Assembly (NCBI GenBank): GCA_012064415.1 | Contig: SSNU01000075.1 | Location: 1,004,686-1,068,685, forward strand | From: Gyrodactylus bullatarudis | Lineage: Eukaryota; Platyhelminthes; Monogenea; Gyrodactylidea; Gyrodactylidae | DNA: 64,000 bases | Direction: 5' to 3' | Part shown: positions 39,901-51,062 of the stretch, in pieces | How the letters are laid out: each line of letters opens with the position of its first letter | Numbering within the stretch: position 1 is the first letter of the stretch | The notes under the pieces: model-generated | The model's input: the letters and a program-made list of their open reading frames with translations, nothing else | What the model was told of the DNA's origin: nothing | Database searches by the model: none | Position numbers and translations under genes: made by a program

Positions 39901-40831
39901 ATTGACCCATTACTGATTCAGTTAGCTCGTCTAATACTGATTCGATCAACGCTTCGACCAAGTTGATGAACTCATTCACAGAGTAGACACAAGTGTGAAA
40001 ATGATTGTAAATCTTCCGGAAATATTTGCTCTTGTCACAATCGGTTAACTTTGGCATAAGGACGCATTTGTGGTGAGCTTTATGGTGTTGATCGAGGAGA
40101 AAAAAGATCTTTTTACAGCCTTCAACTAATTCCGACTCATTAGCATCACCTAACCTGGGAAAGTATTTCATAATATAAGCTATAGCCTCGACATTATTCC
40201 TGATTAGAAAGATTAGTTCCAGTAGGTTCGCATCTCTCCACTCTTCAGTCTTGACCAATTGCTCATATTTAATCTCAAAGCCTAGAAAAATCAAACCCTC
40301 ATCATAAATATCGTAGAGGAGATCTTGAGTGAATCCAAAGCCATCCAGCTCCCTCAGATAACAACTCCATCTTCCCCTATGATAGAGTCCTAAGGGAGCA
40401 TGTTTTACTTCGGCAAAGGCTTCATGTACGCCTTCCAGCAGTGAAAAGACTCTACTGTCGAATAGATGAAATGCTGAACCCTCCTTTTTAGCCATGAACT
40501 CATCTATCCTCTGCGGTTCATGACACAAATGGTTTAGTATGTCGTGTTCGAGTTGGCCGAAGAACTCGCCGAGAACGTATTTCTTGTAGTTACTCTTGAA
40601 AATTTCTATCAGGGCCAAAATGTCCACTTCCACCCGGTATAATAGGGTTATTATTTCAATGAGAATGTCTATTGCATTATGTTCCCTAGCGAGAGCATGG
40701 GCCTCTTTAAGTGTAAACATGGAATATAAATCTTGATGTTTTTTATGGTGTCCTCTTCTTGGTTTCTGAACTATTCCAATTTGATTAACCCCATGGTAAA
40801 TGTAGACAGGTAAATCACCTCCTTGTATCAT
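39683..40831 (-). CDS. family H protein, copy A (unrecognised, intronless)
   Basis: 382 aa in one exon with no signal peptide or membrane helix. Mostly predicted helical and rich in Leu, Glu, Phe and His. Landmarks shared with the other copies: GEFFGQLEHDILNHLCHEPQ (about 128), FLIRN, GCKKIFFLLDQHHKAHHKC (about 245) and a Lys-rich end with KLCLRYL. Its own N-terminus (VYIYHGV, RRGHHKKHQD) differs from copy C. Paired histidines suggest metal or polyanion contact, but this is speculation. It is diverged from copies B and C. It lies just upstream of the receptor gene. I know no family like it. Confidence 0.7.
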   Translation of the reverse strand: MIQGGDLPVYIYHGVNQIGIVQKPRRGHHKKHQDLYSMFTLKEAHALAREHNAIDILIEIITLLYRVEVDILALIEIFKSNYKKYVLGEFFGQLEHDILNHLCHEPQRIDEFMAKKEGSAFHLFDSRVFSLLEGVHEAFAEVKHAPLGLYHRGRWSCYLRELDGFGFTQDLLYDIYDEGLIFLGFEIKYEQLVKTEEWRDANLLELIFLIRNNVEAIAYIMKYFPRLGDANESELVEGCKKIFFLLDQHHKAHHKCVLMPKLTDCDKSKYFRKIYNHFHTCVYSVNEFINLVEALIESVLDELTESVMGQYFSIGYQDLDELFLSYYNQGIHQKLMNNQDVKLEHQFYLDAFKSLNSSMKFNKKLCLRYLLDKNMRLMSKIE

Positions 40832-41033
40832 TGAAGCAAATAAATTTTAAAGTTCATTTTTCTCGGAATCTAACGACGCATTTCTTTTCATCTTTGATCG
40901 TAAATCTTTAAATATTTAGCAATAATTTTCCTTTCAACACCTCAAATTGCTTCGATGGAATCAGATAAGACTTGAGACAGATTTAATCTACCTTGATTCT
41001 AATTGACACTACAATTTTATTATTAATCATAAC

Positions 41034-41730
41034 TAGGGTGGAAAATTTGCGATTTTTCGATTTTTGATAATCAACTGTGCTTTTTAAAAAAAATATCAAA
41101 TACACCTTTTAGTTTCCTAGATAATTTTGCGATTTTAATCTTAAGTTTCCATTTTTTCCAATCCTTTTGTGTCCTCTTTTGTCTCGGTTTCCCATCTTCT
41201 CCTATTAATATCTTACCTAGGCTCTGTCAAGGCAGAGAATCACGCAGAGATCTCCTCTCAGATTTGAAAAGGCCTCCAACTCCGTTCACTACAAAATGGG
41301 TTGAAGGCTTCAGCTTGAAGCTATTAAAAACTATTGAATAAAAAATGAAGAATTATAAAAGTTCATTAAGGAAAGGAATTGAAATCGTGCAGAATCTCGA
41401 TATAAAGAAGATCCTTTAAAAGGATACTTGAAAAGCCAGCGAAATCGAAAAAAATTCAAAAAATGTAATGGAAGATGAAAATATTAGTACTATGGAGTAC
41501 AATCTTTCGTTGAGTTGGAAGCCGATTTCAGCTTATGTTGAAAAATATTTTTCAAAACTAAAGTGTATTTTCATGATAAGAATTAAACATTCAAAAAAAG
41601 AAACTTGTATTTCGTACTAAAATTTCCCTCCATTTTTCCATTTTCAAAAATAAAATTGCGATTTATTTGCCATTTTTAAGATATTTTTGCGATATTTTTC
41701 AATATTTTATTCCATTTATTTTCCACCCTA
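41034..41730. mobile_element. non-autonomous hAT-type element
   Basis: The ends TAGGGTGGAAAAT and ATTTTCCACCCTA are inverted repeats. They are flanked by the 8-bp direct repeat ATCATAAC (41026-41033 and 41731-41738), the target-duplication size of the hAT superfamily. 697 bp with no transposase reading frame. Sub-terminal TTTGCGATTTTT blocks are repeated near both ends. The rest of 40832-41878 shows nothing else. Confidence 0.85.
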
Positions 41731-41878
41731 ATCATAACGTTCGGCTTGTTTATTTATAATTAATTCCCTACGTAAATTCATTCAGAACTACCACGGAATC
41801 ATATAATAGAATCATTTACGATGTAATTATAAAAGATAGGATTCCAGGAATATTAACAATAGAATTTATCTTTTACTT

Positions 41879-42946
41879 TCAACATGTCTTGGATAGCATG
41901 TATTCTTGACAATGGTATTTTAAACACAATCTTTTATTATATTTCAAGGATAAGTCAATACTTTCAGTAGTATCTAAATGAAAGTGTCTTGATAAATCCA
42001 CCTCTTCATGCCTAACTACAGACTTGTGAATATTTTCCTGGTACATAACTTGAAGCATCAACTCAAGTTGGTTATCTCCAATTAGAAAATAATCAGATAG
42101 CAACAGAGAGGAAAATCCTTCGAAAAGTTCCTTCAAATTCTCCAAAATAAATTTTAAAAACTCGGCAACAGAATACTCACACTTATGAAAAATTTGATGC
42201 AATTTCAAGAAATCTTGATCACACTCTTTAACCTCTCCTTTGAATTTATTCAAAAATTCACTATGTTTGCTGGAGGTCAAATCCTGGAATTTATTACGAC
42301 AGAAAAAATTGTGATGAGCTTGATGGTGTAAGCTTGTCAAGTACAAAATTTTTTTGCATCCTAGCGCCAAGTCCAACTTCTCAGTGACTCTAAACTTGGG
42401 ATGTTCGTTCATGTAAAGAGCAATCAACTCACCTTCCTTTCTAATCAAAAAGATGAGTTCAGTTAATTTGGCACCCTGCCAGGCTTCAGTTTCAACCAAG
42501 GGGTCATATTTATCTGTAAAAGCAGGAAAATCAAAGTCTTCTCTGTAGATATCGCCAAGAAGACTTTGAGTAAAGTCATGTCCATCCAAATGTCTCTTGT
42601 AGCAACTCCATATGTCAATATGAAAGAGTCCGTCCGGGTGGTTATGCCTTTCTTGACAGAAACCGTGAGCACATTGTAGAACTGAGAAAATCCTTACATC
42701 AGCTGGCCTGAAATCCACCCTCTGTTTAGACATGAATTCGTCTATTCTCCCTGGTTGATGACATAAATGATTCAGTAAGTCATGCTCAAGTTGGCCAAAC
42801 AACTCGGCAACAACAAACTTTTTAAAGTCTCTACAAAATATTTCAATCAATTCCTCAAGAAGAATTTGAAGCTTATAAATCAGATGAATAAGTTCAATCA
42901 TAAAAGGTGGCATATCATGTTCCTCAGCCAATGTGTCAATGTGCAT
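41879..42946 (-). CDS. family H protein, copy B (N-terminus replaced)
   Basis: 355 aa open frame. From LAEEHDMPPFMIE onward it follows copy C and is almost identical as far as LIFLIRKEGELIALYM; after that the two differ at many positions. The first residues (MHIDT) come from DNA that in the parent locus lies beyond the KDEL receptor gene, so the first 40 or so residues and the native promoter are lost. It contains GQLEHDLLNHLCHQP, CKKILYLTSLHHQAHH and EEVDLSRHFHLDTTESIDLS. The frame is intact, but expression is doubtful. Confidence 0.6.
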   Translation of the reverse strand: MHIDTLAEEHDMPPFMIELIHLIYKLQILLEELIEIFCRDFKKFVVAELFGQLEHDLLNHLCHQPGRIDEFMSKQRVDFRPADVRIFSVLQCAHGFCQERHNHPDGLFHIDIWSCYKRHLDGHDFTQSLLGDIYREDFDFPAFTDKYDPLVETEAWQGAKLTELIFLIRKEGELIALYMNEHPKFRVTEKLDLALGCKKILYLTSLHHQAHHNFFCRNKFQDLTSSKHSEFLNKFKGEVKECDQDFLKLHQIFHKCEYSVAEFLKFILENLKELFEGFSSLLLSDYFLIGDNQLELMLQVMYQENIHKSVVRHEEVDLSRHFHLDTTESIDLSLKYNKRLCLKYHCQEYMLSKTC

Positions 42947-43243
42947 AATCTTGACGAATTTTGTTTTTAATTCATCTCATGCTAAAATTCAAATTCAAAC
43001 GTAGTGGTATAAAATTTATACTGTATAAAAATAAATGATCGATTTGGCTGAATTTTCTGATGATTACTACTAGTCATATAGAGTATAAACCTTATAAGGT
43101 GAAAATATTATCAATTATAATTAAACGTATATTATAAAATTGTCAAAATATAAATCCAAAAATAGGTTAATTTTATGATCTAATATACATCAGGGTTCCT
43201 GATATAGAGATCATTTATATGATTTTGAATAATTGTCTACATT

Positions 43244-43345
43244 GTCATTTATTCTTCATCTTCAATCAAATTCTGAGCTTCGTTGTTATTCTCGTCATAA
43301 CGTTTCTTGATTTTACCATGAATTAACACGGCAGGACCAGTTATT
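43244..43345 (-). pseudogene. duplicated fragment of the GLMP last exon
   Basis: The bases match 54471-54575 (coding for KIKKRYDENSNEAQNLIEDE and stop) with few changes, then diverge at about 43346. The rest of GLMP is absent. Confidence 0.85.
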
Positions 43346-43350
43346 CTATT

Positions 43351-43997
43351 TTTTCCTCAGGCCTTAGCAAAAACGATCTAAATATTTTTTTTAATATTTG
43401 ACTACATTTTCAAAAAATCATCCTTCTTTAAGTAACTCTGGTTGGCATCAGTGAAAAGCTATCTTTATGAATTATACATAATTTTGTAGCTTAAATTACT
43501 TTTATAATGAGGGGTGAAACATGTATTTAAAGACTCTTTCAGTTCAAATTATCGCTCAAGAAAGTATTGGGTTCCACTGGTGGAACAATGGGACATGAAG
43601 GGTTGAACACTCAGCTGATATATTTTTTAGATTGCGTCTTATTCGCTAACCATTCAAGTTTTACCATACCCTCAAGAGTTTGTTGTTACTATCATCTTTT
43701 ATTGAATTTGTTGTAGTAGAATTTGAATTTGATGAGAGGTAGAGTTGCCTAAATTGGCGTAACGACGTAACCATATGCAGCGCGTGGAATTGACTATTTT
43801 TGGACTGTGGGTCCAGTGTTAAGAATAGAGGCTGATGGTCTGAATTTGGAATCTTTGAAGAGTGATAGGAGGTCTAAGTACGTTGATTTTCTCCAAGAGC
43901 AATCAGCTATTTGGAAGAGGTTGGTTTAAAATAAGCATAGACGAAGATAGAGGAATCTAACTGAATCATATAGGAGATTTACCGTGGCCTGCTAAAA
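43351..43997. other. no gene seen
   Basis: AT-rich DNA between SD2 copy B and SD1 copy B. No open frame or repeat worth naming. Confidence 0.4.
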
Positions 43998-45443
43998 TCG
44001 CAGCAGAGGGGTTTATTTGCAATTGGCTATGTTGAGTTCAGAATTACGATTGACTGTTGGGGTATTATAACTAAGGATTAGCATCAAACTCAGCCAAGGA
44101 ATCTCTAGTGCTTTGAAGATTAGAATTTCGGCAACGTCAGTTGAAGAAAACGATCATGTAAGTGAAGCTTGTTATAAGATGTATGCTCTAACGTAACTCT
44201 ATCTTAGAAAATATTTTGTAGTTATAAAGATATTTATATCATAATAATTGAAATAAATTATAATAAATAAGAAAAAGTAGATTGAGAATTGGTACTTTCT
44301 TCAGTGGTAACCTCCTGAACTCTCTTCAAATTTATCTAAAAACCTTAGCATTCCTATTGGGCCAGATCTGAAAAACCATTCAAAATTAAATAAACCTCAA
44401 AACCAATCTAATGACCAGTAGAAAAATCAAACACGAAAATACCTGATATTAACCACTTGCTAAATCAATAATTTATAAAAGTTCACTTCTCTTTCTGTTT
44501 GATAATTGGTATCAGCCATCCTTCAGTAATGAGAATAATGTAAAATAATGAGTTAAGTGAGGATTTGGTATTCAAGATTGAGAATAGAGGAATCAGGATT
44601 TATTTATGCGGGGATTTGAACAGAAATTTTGCTATCTTTGAAGCATGTTTGAAGTCGTTTCAATGGAGTTTTGGTTTGTTCATTCTTCAAAATATGTGTA
44701 TCTTCCTTTTGTTAAGGGATTAGACCATGTGATCCAAAACTGAGTGCATTTATCATACATAGTCTTGAATGAGTTATGAGAAATTTTAGAAGACGATAGG
44801 CGAGTTGTTAGAGTCATGAGAGGTTAGGTACATTTTACTTGAGGAATTAAGCACTGCATGAAATCGATGATAGCGGTAATATTAAAATTAGGTCGCAATA
44901 TCCCTTTATGTATAAGGCTTGATCGTGGAAAAGTGTTTAGGCGAGAAAAATTTGCATAAGATGGTTTTTCGGAAAAACTTTTTCCTTTGGTCGAGACAGT
45001 TAATGAGTTGCAATTGGTTTTTGGCAGAGGAATGATGATATATCCAGAATTAGATTAAGCATTTGAAAATCTATTAGAATGTATTTGACGAAAGAGAGTC
45101 TATTTTATCTATTGTTTCATACATTGCATCCAAAAATAACATACCAATAAAATTTAGTTATACGTTTGTGTCACCCTATCAGATTCGAGAATTAGAAATT
45201 GAACTTTTTATTCTGATTTCTCGAGCCTAAACCCAACCTAATTATAAATAATTTTAGAGTTGAATTTTCTCCTTTATATCATGAATTAAAATTTGAAAAA
45301 TTAAAATTAGTTTGTGTAAACTCAAAAGAAATTAATCAAAGGCGAGTGCATTAATAAGAAAAGTAAATGGTTAAATTCATGTTTAAATCGTTTCTTAGAT
45401 TAATCCTAAAGTTGTTAGTCAGAGAAACAGAAATGAGACTCAC

Positions 45444-45695
45444 TAAATGTCGGCAGCAATGTGAAATTTTTGATCGGATAAAACGTATTCAATGAAACCT
45501 GATTCGTAAACTCCAACAAGTCCATGGGTATCGGCACAGTCTCAAAGATAAATGAGAGGCCCTGGGATATTTCCATCATGGTATCATACGAAACTCCAAC
45601 TAAATTGAGTGAAAATGATGAGGCCTACTTATTCTATCACTAGACATGATACGCACATAGGATAACGCCATAAGAAACAGGGTAACCCAAATCAT
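45444..45695 (-). CDS. duplicate of receptor exons 1 and 2
   Basis: Exon 1 copy 45695-45629 (signal peptide, MIWVTLFLMALS) and exon 2 copy 45599-45444. The 29-nt intron keeps GT..AG, and the donor after exon 2 is also intact with the same phase. Base changes lie mainly in exon 1, and the frame is open throughout. It could be an alternative 5' end of the receptor gene or a promoter-bearing leftover. Confidence 0.5.
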
Positions 45696-45929
45696 AGTTC
45701 TAATGATCGATTAAAATGTATAGGAAGGTTATTTTATAATGATTCCAATGCACTCGAAATCGATGCCAGCTACCTTGTTGAACCATGCTGTAACAAGGAT
45801 GAGACAGAGAAGAGTGCTTTATTGGAGTCATTCCTATACCAACTCCCCCCTTAAAATTAACTGACCAATTATATTGCAGAACATTGAATGACCAATGAAA
45901 TTTGATTATTTATTATTATTATTATGAAA

Positions 45930-46115
45930 TCAAACGCATATTTTTATCAAATAAATATCGTAGACATAGTTTTTTGTTAAATTTCATCGAGGAATTCAAA
46001 CTTTTGAAAGCATCCAGATAGAAATGATGTTCCAGTATGACGTCTTGATTGTTCATTAATTTCTGATGAATACCTTGGTTGTAATAGCTGAGGAATAGTT
46101 CATTAAGATATCTCT
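45930..46115 (-). pseudogene. family H 3'-end fragment (like copy A)
   Basis: AAATCAAACGCATATTTTTA and the next 180 bp match 39705-39890 with scattered changes, then homology ends. It encodes only the last 60 or so residues, reversed on the minus strand, and the stop region is altered. Confidence 0.85.
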
Positions 46116-48179
46116 TCTTGCTTAACTAAAGACATGAGTGATAATTCAAATGATTCTAATTCCTTTTGCTAGTAGGTGGTTTCAGATTGAATTTACAAGG
46201 CCTAGAAATATAGGAAAATTGGATATGTAGCTAGACTCACTGACTTGAGGGTTTAACTTTGTTGGTATTGGCGTTATTCTGATACAAATCCAATCTAACG
46301 GGTTTTGTAATAGGCTTGAGGTCAGGAAGAATGCGAGTTTGTCGAGAAACAATTTGGTTATGAAAGTAGAATCTCGTTGAAGTTAGAATATATTTGATTG
46401 AGACAGAATCATAAAACAGAATAATTTACATTATAGTTACAAAAATTTGAAATTTTTAAAAAGAAGATTTGGTAATTTGACATCAAAAATTGGATTAATC
46501 AATGGACGCTTCATCTTAGACCTGCCATCCTTTTGAAATATCAAAATTTCTGTGAAAGAAGGAAGCAGTACAAGAATTCAACTGAAAAACTATAAAAACA
46601 GATAGTATTACAGCATCACTTTTAGAAGATAGTCCAAGACTCTTATCCAAGTTCTCCAAGAAAAATGTCAATAGTGATTGCTAATACCTTAGCAACCTGT
46701 TATCAAGACAAAAACTAAGCAAACTTACATCAAGATAGAGATTGTAAAAAAATTGAAAAATTTCATGGCATTTTTCAAAATACCCCTGTCAACCACTATT
46801 ATTTCCCTAAATAACCTGTTTATAAATTGTTTTATTGGAGTCATTCATACATCTACGCCTACCCCGTTTGTGTTAACCAATCAGATTTGAGTATTAAACT
46901 GATTTCTCAGGCATTAACCCTACTTCATTCTATATTTTTCATTTACAAAATGGATTAAAAATAAAACCCCTACCTACTTTGAATTTCATAAAGATAACTT
47001 TGGTACTGTTCATAGAGAGCCGTCTAGATATTTTTTCTCTTTTCAACCATCTAATATATTAATTGCATATGTATAACCTTTGAATTAGTACGTTTATGAA
47101 TAAACTAATATAAGTTTTGAGCCAGTACGAAATTATTTTATCCTTTGAATTAATTCTTTTGCCAAAGTTTTACTGAATTTACTTGCTAGATACAACTTAC
47201 ATTTTATATTCTTATCTGGATCTATCTGAATGAGCAGTCTTTATAATATTAAAAACTTCATTTTGATGTACGAATTACGAAGTATTTTTCCATCATCTTT
47301 ATCACCTAGATTAAACATTCTCTTCCAACAACAATCAACAATTTGTATCAGCACATCATATCGCTTTAAGAGTTAATAATCACTTGATTTTATTTTGTTT
47401 CAACGTTCTGTAAGAACTTGATATGACTGATTAAGGAAGTATGTTCAATTTGGGAGATGAGAGAATTTCCATATTTTTGTTCCAATTAATAACGAAAAAT
47501 TTTTTGAGCTAACATCGTCATCTTGAGATAATAATCTTTGAAAAATTAAGTTTTAAATGGTCATTTCTGAAGGATAAGGCCACAAGAAGTATTTTGTATT
47601 TTTATAGAATGAATACTTTAAAAAACCTGATTACAAACCTGAAATCAAACATAAAATCAGGTTTTATCGAAAATCTTCGATTATAATATTATACAATGAA
47701 TTTACAAATCTGATCATAATGAAATACAAATTAACTCAAGATGTAAATTGTATCTAGTGATAAAATTCAGTAAAATTTTAGCGAAATTATTTATGCAAGG
47801 ATATACTGATTTCGTACTGACTCAAAACTTATACCAGTTTATTCATGAACTTACTGATAATTTAACAGCCCATTTAATTGTGGATTTTAAAAGGTAAATT
47901 TTTTCCTGACTTTCTACAGAAAAATATTGAGATTTTAAATTCTCATCTTTATGTCAACTAGCTTTATTAACTGCATAATTTTTATTTTTCAAGCTCCAAA
48001 AATAGAATTACTCCTACTTAAAAGTACAAAGGTATTATTATTATTTCAATGAAAAGGGGGCAGAGACAGAAGGGTTATTTTTAACATAAAGGGCACATTG
48101 TACAGTTCGACTGTAACAAAATAATTTAGGATAAAATTAAATTTAGGATTCCAGGAACAATAAAATTTATTTTTTACTT
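46116..48179. other. 2-kb stretch without a recognised gene
   Basis: It starts with a family H 5' UTR-like piece (GACATGAGTGATAATTCAAATGATTC, about 46131). The rest is AT-rich with no credible frame. An end like that of family F1 (TTCTCATCTTTATGTCAACTAGCTT) lies near 47940. Confidence 0.45.
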
Positions 48180-48596
48180 TCAACATGATAGCAAATATTT
48201 TTGATAATGGTATTTTAGACACAATTTCTTATTATATCTAAACAATAAGTCATTATTCTTAGAAGTTTCTAAAAGATAGTGTTGTGATAAATCCACTTCT
48301 TCTCCACTAACTACAGCTGGGTGAATATAATTCTGGTACATAGTTCCAAGCATATCCTCAAGCTCTTTGACGTAAATTTGAAAAAAATCATTTAAAACTT
48401 TCTCAGTAAATTCTTCGAAAATGTCGTTCAATTCTCCCAGTATATGTTGAATAAAATCACTCAAAGAGAAATCACACTTGCGAAACATTCGATACAATTC
48501 ACGGACAACATGCGTTAGGTCATTAAAGTCTAACCTCGGTAATGATTCATTATCACATTTACGGAGGTGGTGAGAATGATGGTGAATATGTATCAA
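48180..48596 (-). pseudogene. family H C-terminal half, 5' truncated
   Basis: 138 codons equal to the last third of the family protein: IHIHHHSHHLRKC, FRKCDFSLSDFIQHILGELN, VKELEDMLGTMYQNYIHPAV, EEVDLSQHYL and YNKKLCLKYHYQKYLLS. There is no upstream part; the sequence passes directly into LINE-derived DNA at about 48600. It keeps the typical 3' UTR (AGGATTCCAGGAACAATAAA) on its left. Confidence 0.8.
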
Positions 48597-48609
48597 ACGG
48601 AAAATCTTC

Positions 48610-49475
48610 TTCGGTAGATTCTACCCATACTTGCAGAAAATGACATTTTTCACAACAAAATTTAGACTCTTCTGACATTGATATGGACTCATCCTGAACT
48701 AATTACAATCAAATGGCCAATTCATCGTTAACCGATAATACAGCAGTCAATCAGTTGTCTATCTTAAATTTCCTTAAACCAATCTCTCCTAACTCAAGAT
48801 TCAGTTCTGCTCATCCTCCACTTTCTGTCGGCCGTATGAAACATGTATCCGGTCAAGATTGTGCTTCAAAATCAACTTTTGAAAAATTTGTTAAACCAAT
48901 TGTGTCTTTCAATAATCAAAATGTTCAAAAGTGTGAGTCTAATAAGATTTTTCATTGATCATTCTGGGTTTCTTCTTTTAAATGCTCGATCGTTACTATC
49001 TAAGGATACCTTTATTAATATCAAAAATATCTTGGAAAACTATAGACCTTCGATGTTTTTTATTAACGAATCCTGGCTCAATCCTTTTGTTTCCAATTCT
49101 TTAATTGATATACCTGACTATCTATTACTTAGGGCCGATAGACTTGATGCTACTGGTGGTGGTGTTTACATTCATAACTCTATTAAGATTTTATCTTACA
49201 AAATTTTAAATGTACCACTTCAACTAATTTATCTTGACATACTGAATAATTCTAAAGGCTCTTTTGTTTTCTTGTATAAACCACCTATAAGTAGTAAATA
49301 TTTTGATACGAACGATATTCTCTGTTATCACCTTTCTAAAATTTTAAATTCTCCTAGAAATTTCCTAACCATTCTTGGTGATTTCATTTTTCCTACGTTA
49401 AATAACCTTCCGGAGATCCCCTCTGTTCTTGAAGATCTACTCATCAGTTATTTAGGATATAATTTAAAACAATAG
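48610..49475 (+). mobile_element. non-LTR retrotransposon fragment, AP-endonuclease domain
   Basis: A broken N-terminal frame (TCRK.HFSQQNL, then ANSSLTDNTA) shifts at about 48930 into an open frame with LLLNARSLLSK, FINESWLNP, RADRLDATGGGVYIHNS and LTILGDFIFP. These follow the exonuclease/endonuclease/phosphatase fold of CR1/Jockey-like LINEs. The active-site Asn of the usual GDFNFP is Ile here. The reverse transcriptase is missing; the fragment is cut at about 49475, where a family H 3' UTR piece starts. Confidence 0.8.
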
Positions 49476-49530
49476 GATTCCAGGAACAATAAAATTTATT
49501 TTTTACTTGACTTATGTAGCATGTAATTTG
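49466..49530. repeat. family H 3' UTR scar between LINE and mariner
   Basis: AACAATAGGATTCCAGGAAC, then AATAAAATTTATTTTTTACT and TTATGTAGCATGTA repeat the sequence next to the stop codons of the family H copies (compare 48146-48180). It has the same orientation as those copies. Confidence 0.75.
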
Positions 49531-49534
49531 AAGC

Positions 49535-50036
49535 CTATTGGAGCCTAATCAGACTGTAAATACTGATCACAATATCCAGTCATTTAGGGCAATGCAAGAG
49601 AAGTTGAGGGAGTTATACCCTCGATTCGGAAGAATAACCTTTTTGCAGGATAATGCCAGACCGCATGTTTCTCAACAGGCAAAAAGATTTTTTGAGGAGT
49701 CCAATGTGGATGTACTGGAACATCCACCTTATAGTCCAGATCTTTCTCCGACAGATTATCATCTTTTCCGTTCACTACAACATCATCTGAAAGGGAAAAT
49801 CTTCAACTCAAGAGAAGAGGTTTTGAATTCTGTTGACGCTTATTTTGCTCAAAAACCTCAAGAATTTTGGAAAAGAGGCATAGATATGCTCTCAAAAAGG
49901 TGGCAAAAATGTGTAGAAAAGAATGGGGAATATTTTGATATATAATATGTGTATATTTCATTAAACTTTGTAAATAAAAAATTTCATTCAACATAAGTGA
50001 CTAATTTTTCCGAGAACTTTTCACACAACCTAATAA
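49535..50036 (+). mobile_element. mariner element, 3' half (second subfamily)
   Basis: An open 135-codon frame (49538-49945) starts near the second catalytic Asp: LQDNARPHVSQQ, then HPPYSPDLSPTDYHLF, again 34 residues between the Asp residues, and ends KNGEYFDI. The right TIR ends CACACAACCTAA at about 50034. The left TIR, the helix-turn-helix and the first Asp are deleted. Sequence and TIR differ from the 16044 element, so it is another mariner subfamily. Confidence 0.88.
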
Positions 50037-50645
50037 AACTAAGCTCGTCATTTGTCTAGACTAAAAATAGACCCAATAGTACTTTTTTGAGGCCCTACTA
50101 ATCAGAGATTATAATTAGAAAGATTAGTTCAGTTAATTTGGCAGGCTTTCGTTACAACCAAGGGGCCATATATTTCTGTATTTTATACAGCTTGAAAAGA
50201 AATTTTAGCAATCACAGTTATAAGTTAGTAATAAGCTTGGTGGGATACATTTAAAAATAATATACATTAGAGATAGGCAAATTTTTTAACATCTGGATAA
50301 GCAAAGCTCATTTTAAAGAGAATTTTTCTACGTAAAAAAGTTTCTATTAAACCATGTATTTTAAATTTTGTTTAGATACCCCAAATCGCGATTGAAAAAG
50401 CCGATTTTTGAATAAGCGCTAACTATTTTCAATGAATTTTTCTACCACAATCGACACAAATCTAAATTTTGAGCAATTTTATATATAAATAGGTTCGTAA
50501 GGTATTTTTAATCAACGCTACATATTCTAGTAAAAAATTCCGATTAATTTGGGATATACTGAAGATGTTTAGGAAAATGGGATTTGTGGGTATCAGAGAA
50601 TAGAAAATTCCGAATTTAAATTTCATAAATGGCATTTGACTCGCC
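50037..50645. other. no gene seen
   Basis: AT-rich. A short piece at about 50110-50170 (AGAAAGATTAGTTCAGTTAA, AACCAAGGGGCCATAT) is a scrap of the family H coding sequence. Confidence 0.45.
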
Positions 50646-51062
50646 CTAATATACATGATAAAAATGTATACTCATGTTGAGGCATTTCGACTTAGATCTG
50701 GCACGGGTATCTGCAACTTGATCGTTCATCTTTCCTTTGATGTGAATCTCTTTTTCACAAGTTAGATCCAATGCGACATGGGAGGCATTGGCAGTTGATT
50801 TCTTCATTTCTGCTTTCTTGGCTCCCTCCCATATCATTTTGGGGAAATTTTTGATTGTCCAAAGATTGATGTATGACTGTAAAGTGTACACTGAACAGAT
50901 TACTTTGTCTTCAGCCAAACTAGATGATGTATTCATGAATGATTTCAGGTCACGGTACTCGGGAATTATCATTTGAATTCAAGAGTTGCCTGATTTCCTC
51001 AAAAATATTTCGAGCTTGCTGACTCGAAGTCATGCTAGTGTTAGGAACGAACGAAGGATTAT
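50646..51062 (-). pseudogene. frameshifted gene fragment, unknown family
   Basis: Minus-strand frame TNNPSFVPNTSMTSSQQARN..FEEIRQLLNSN ends at a TGA near 50952. In another frame the text continues as DLKSFMNTSSSLAEDKVICS..LQSYINLW..FPKMIWEGAKKAE. Codon-like composition on both sides of the shift suggests a once-coding retrocopy or a broken exon. I do not recognise it. Confidence 0.35.

Larger units (their letters stand above)
41830..43350. repeat. segmental duplication SD2, copy B (with internal deletion)
   Basis: 41830-42935 matches 51690-52795, and 42930-43345 matches about 54125-54560. The source interval 52796-54125, with the 5' end of copy C and the whole KDEL receptor gene, is missing here, so the block was copied and then deleted internally, or joined at a deletion breakpoint. 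Confidence 0.88.
43998..46115. repeat. segmental duplication SD1, copy B
   Basis: Counterpart of 38250-39900. It carries an extra piece around 44170-44540 that includes a family F4 relic (TACTTTCTTCAGTGG, AAATTTATCTAAAAACCTTA). It ends inside the 3' part of a family H gene at about 46115. Confidence 0.88.
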
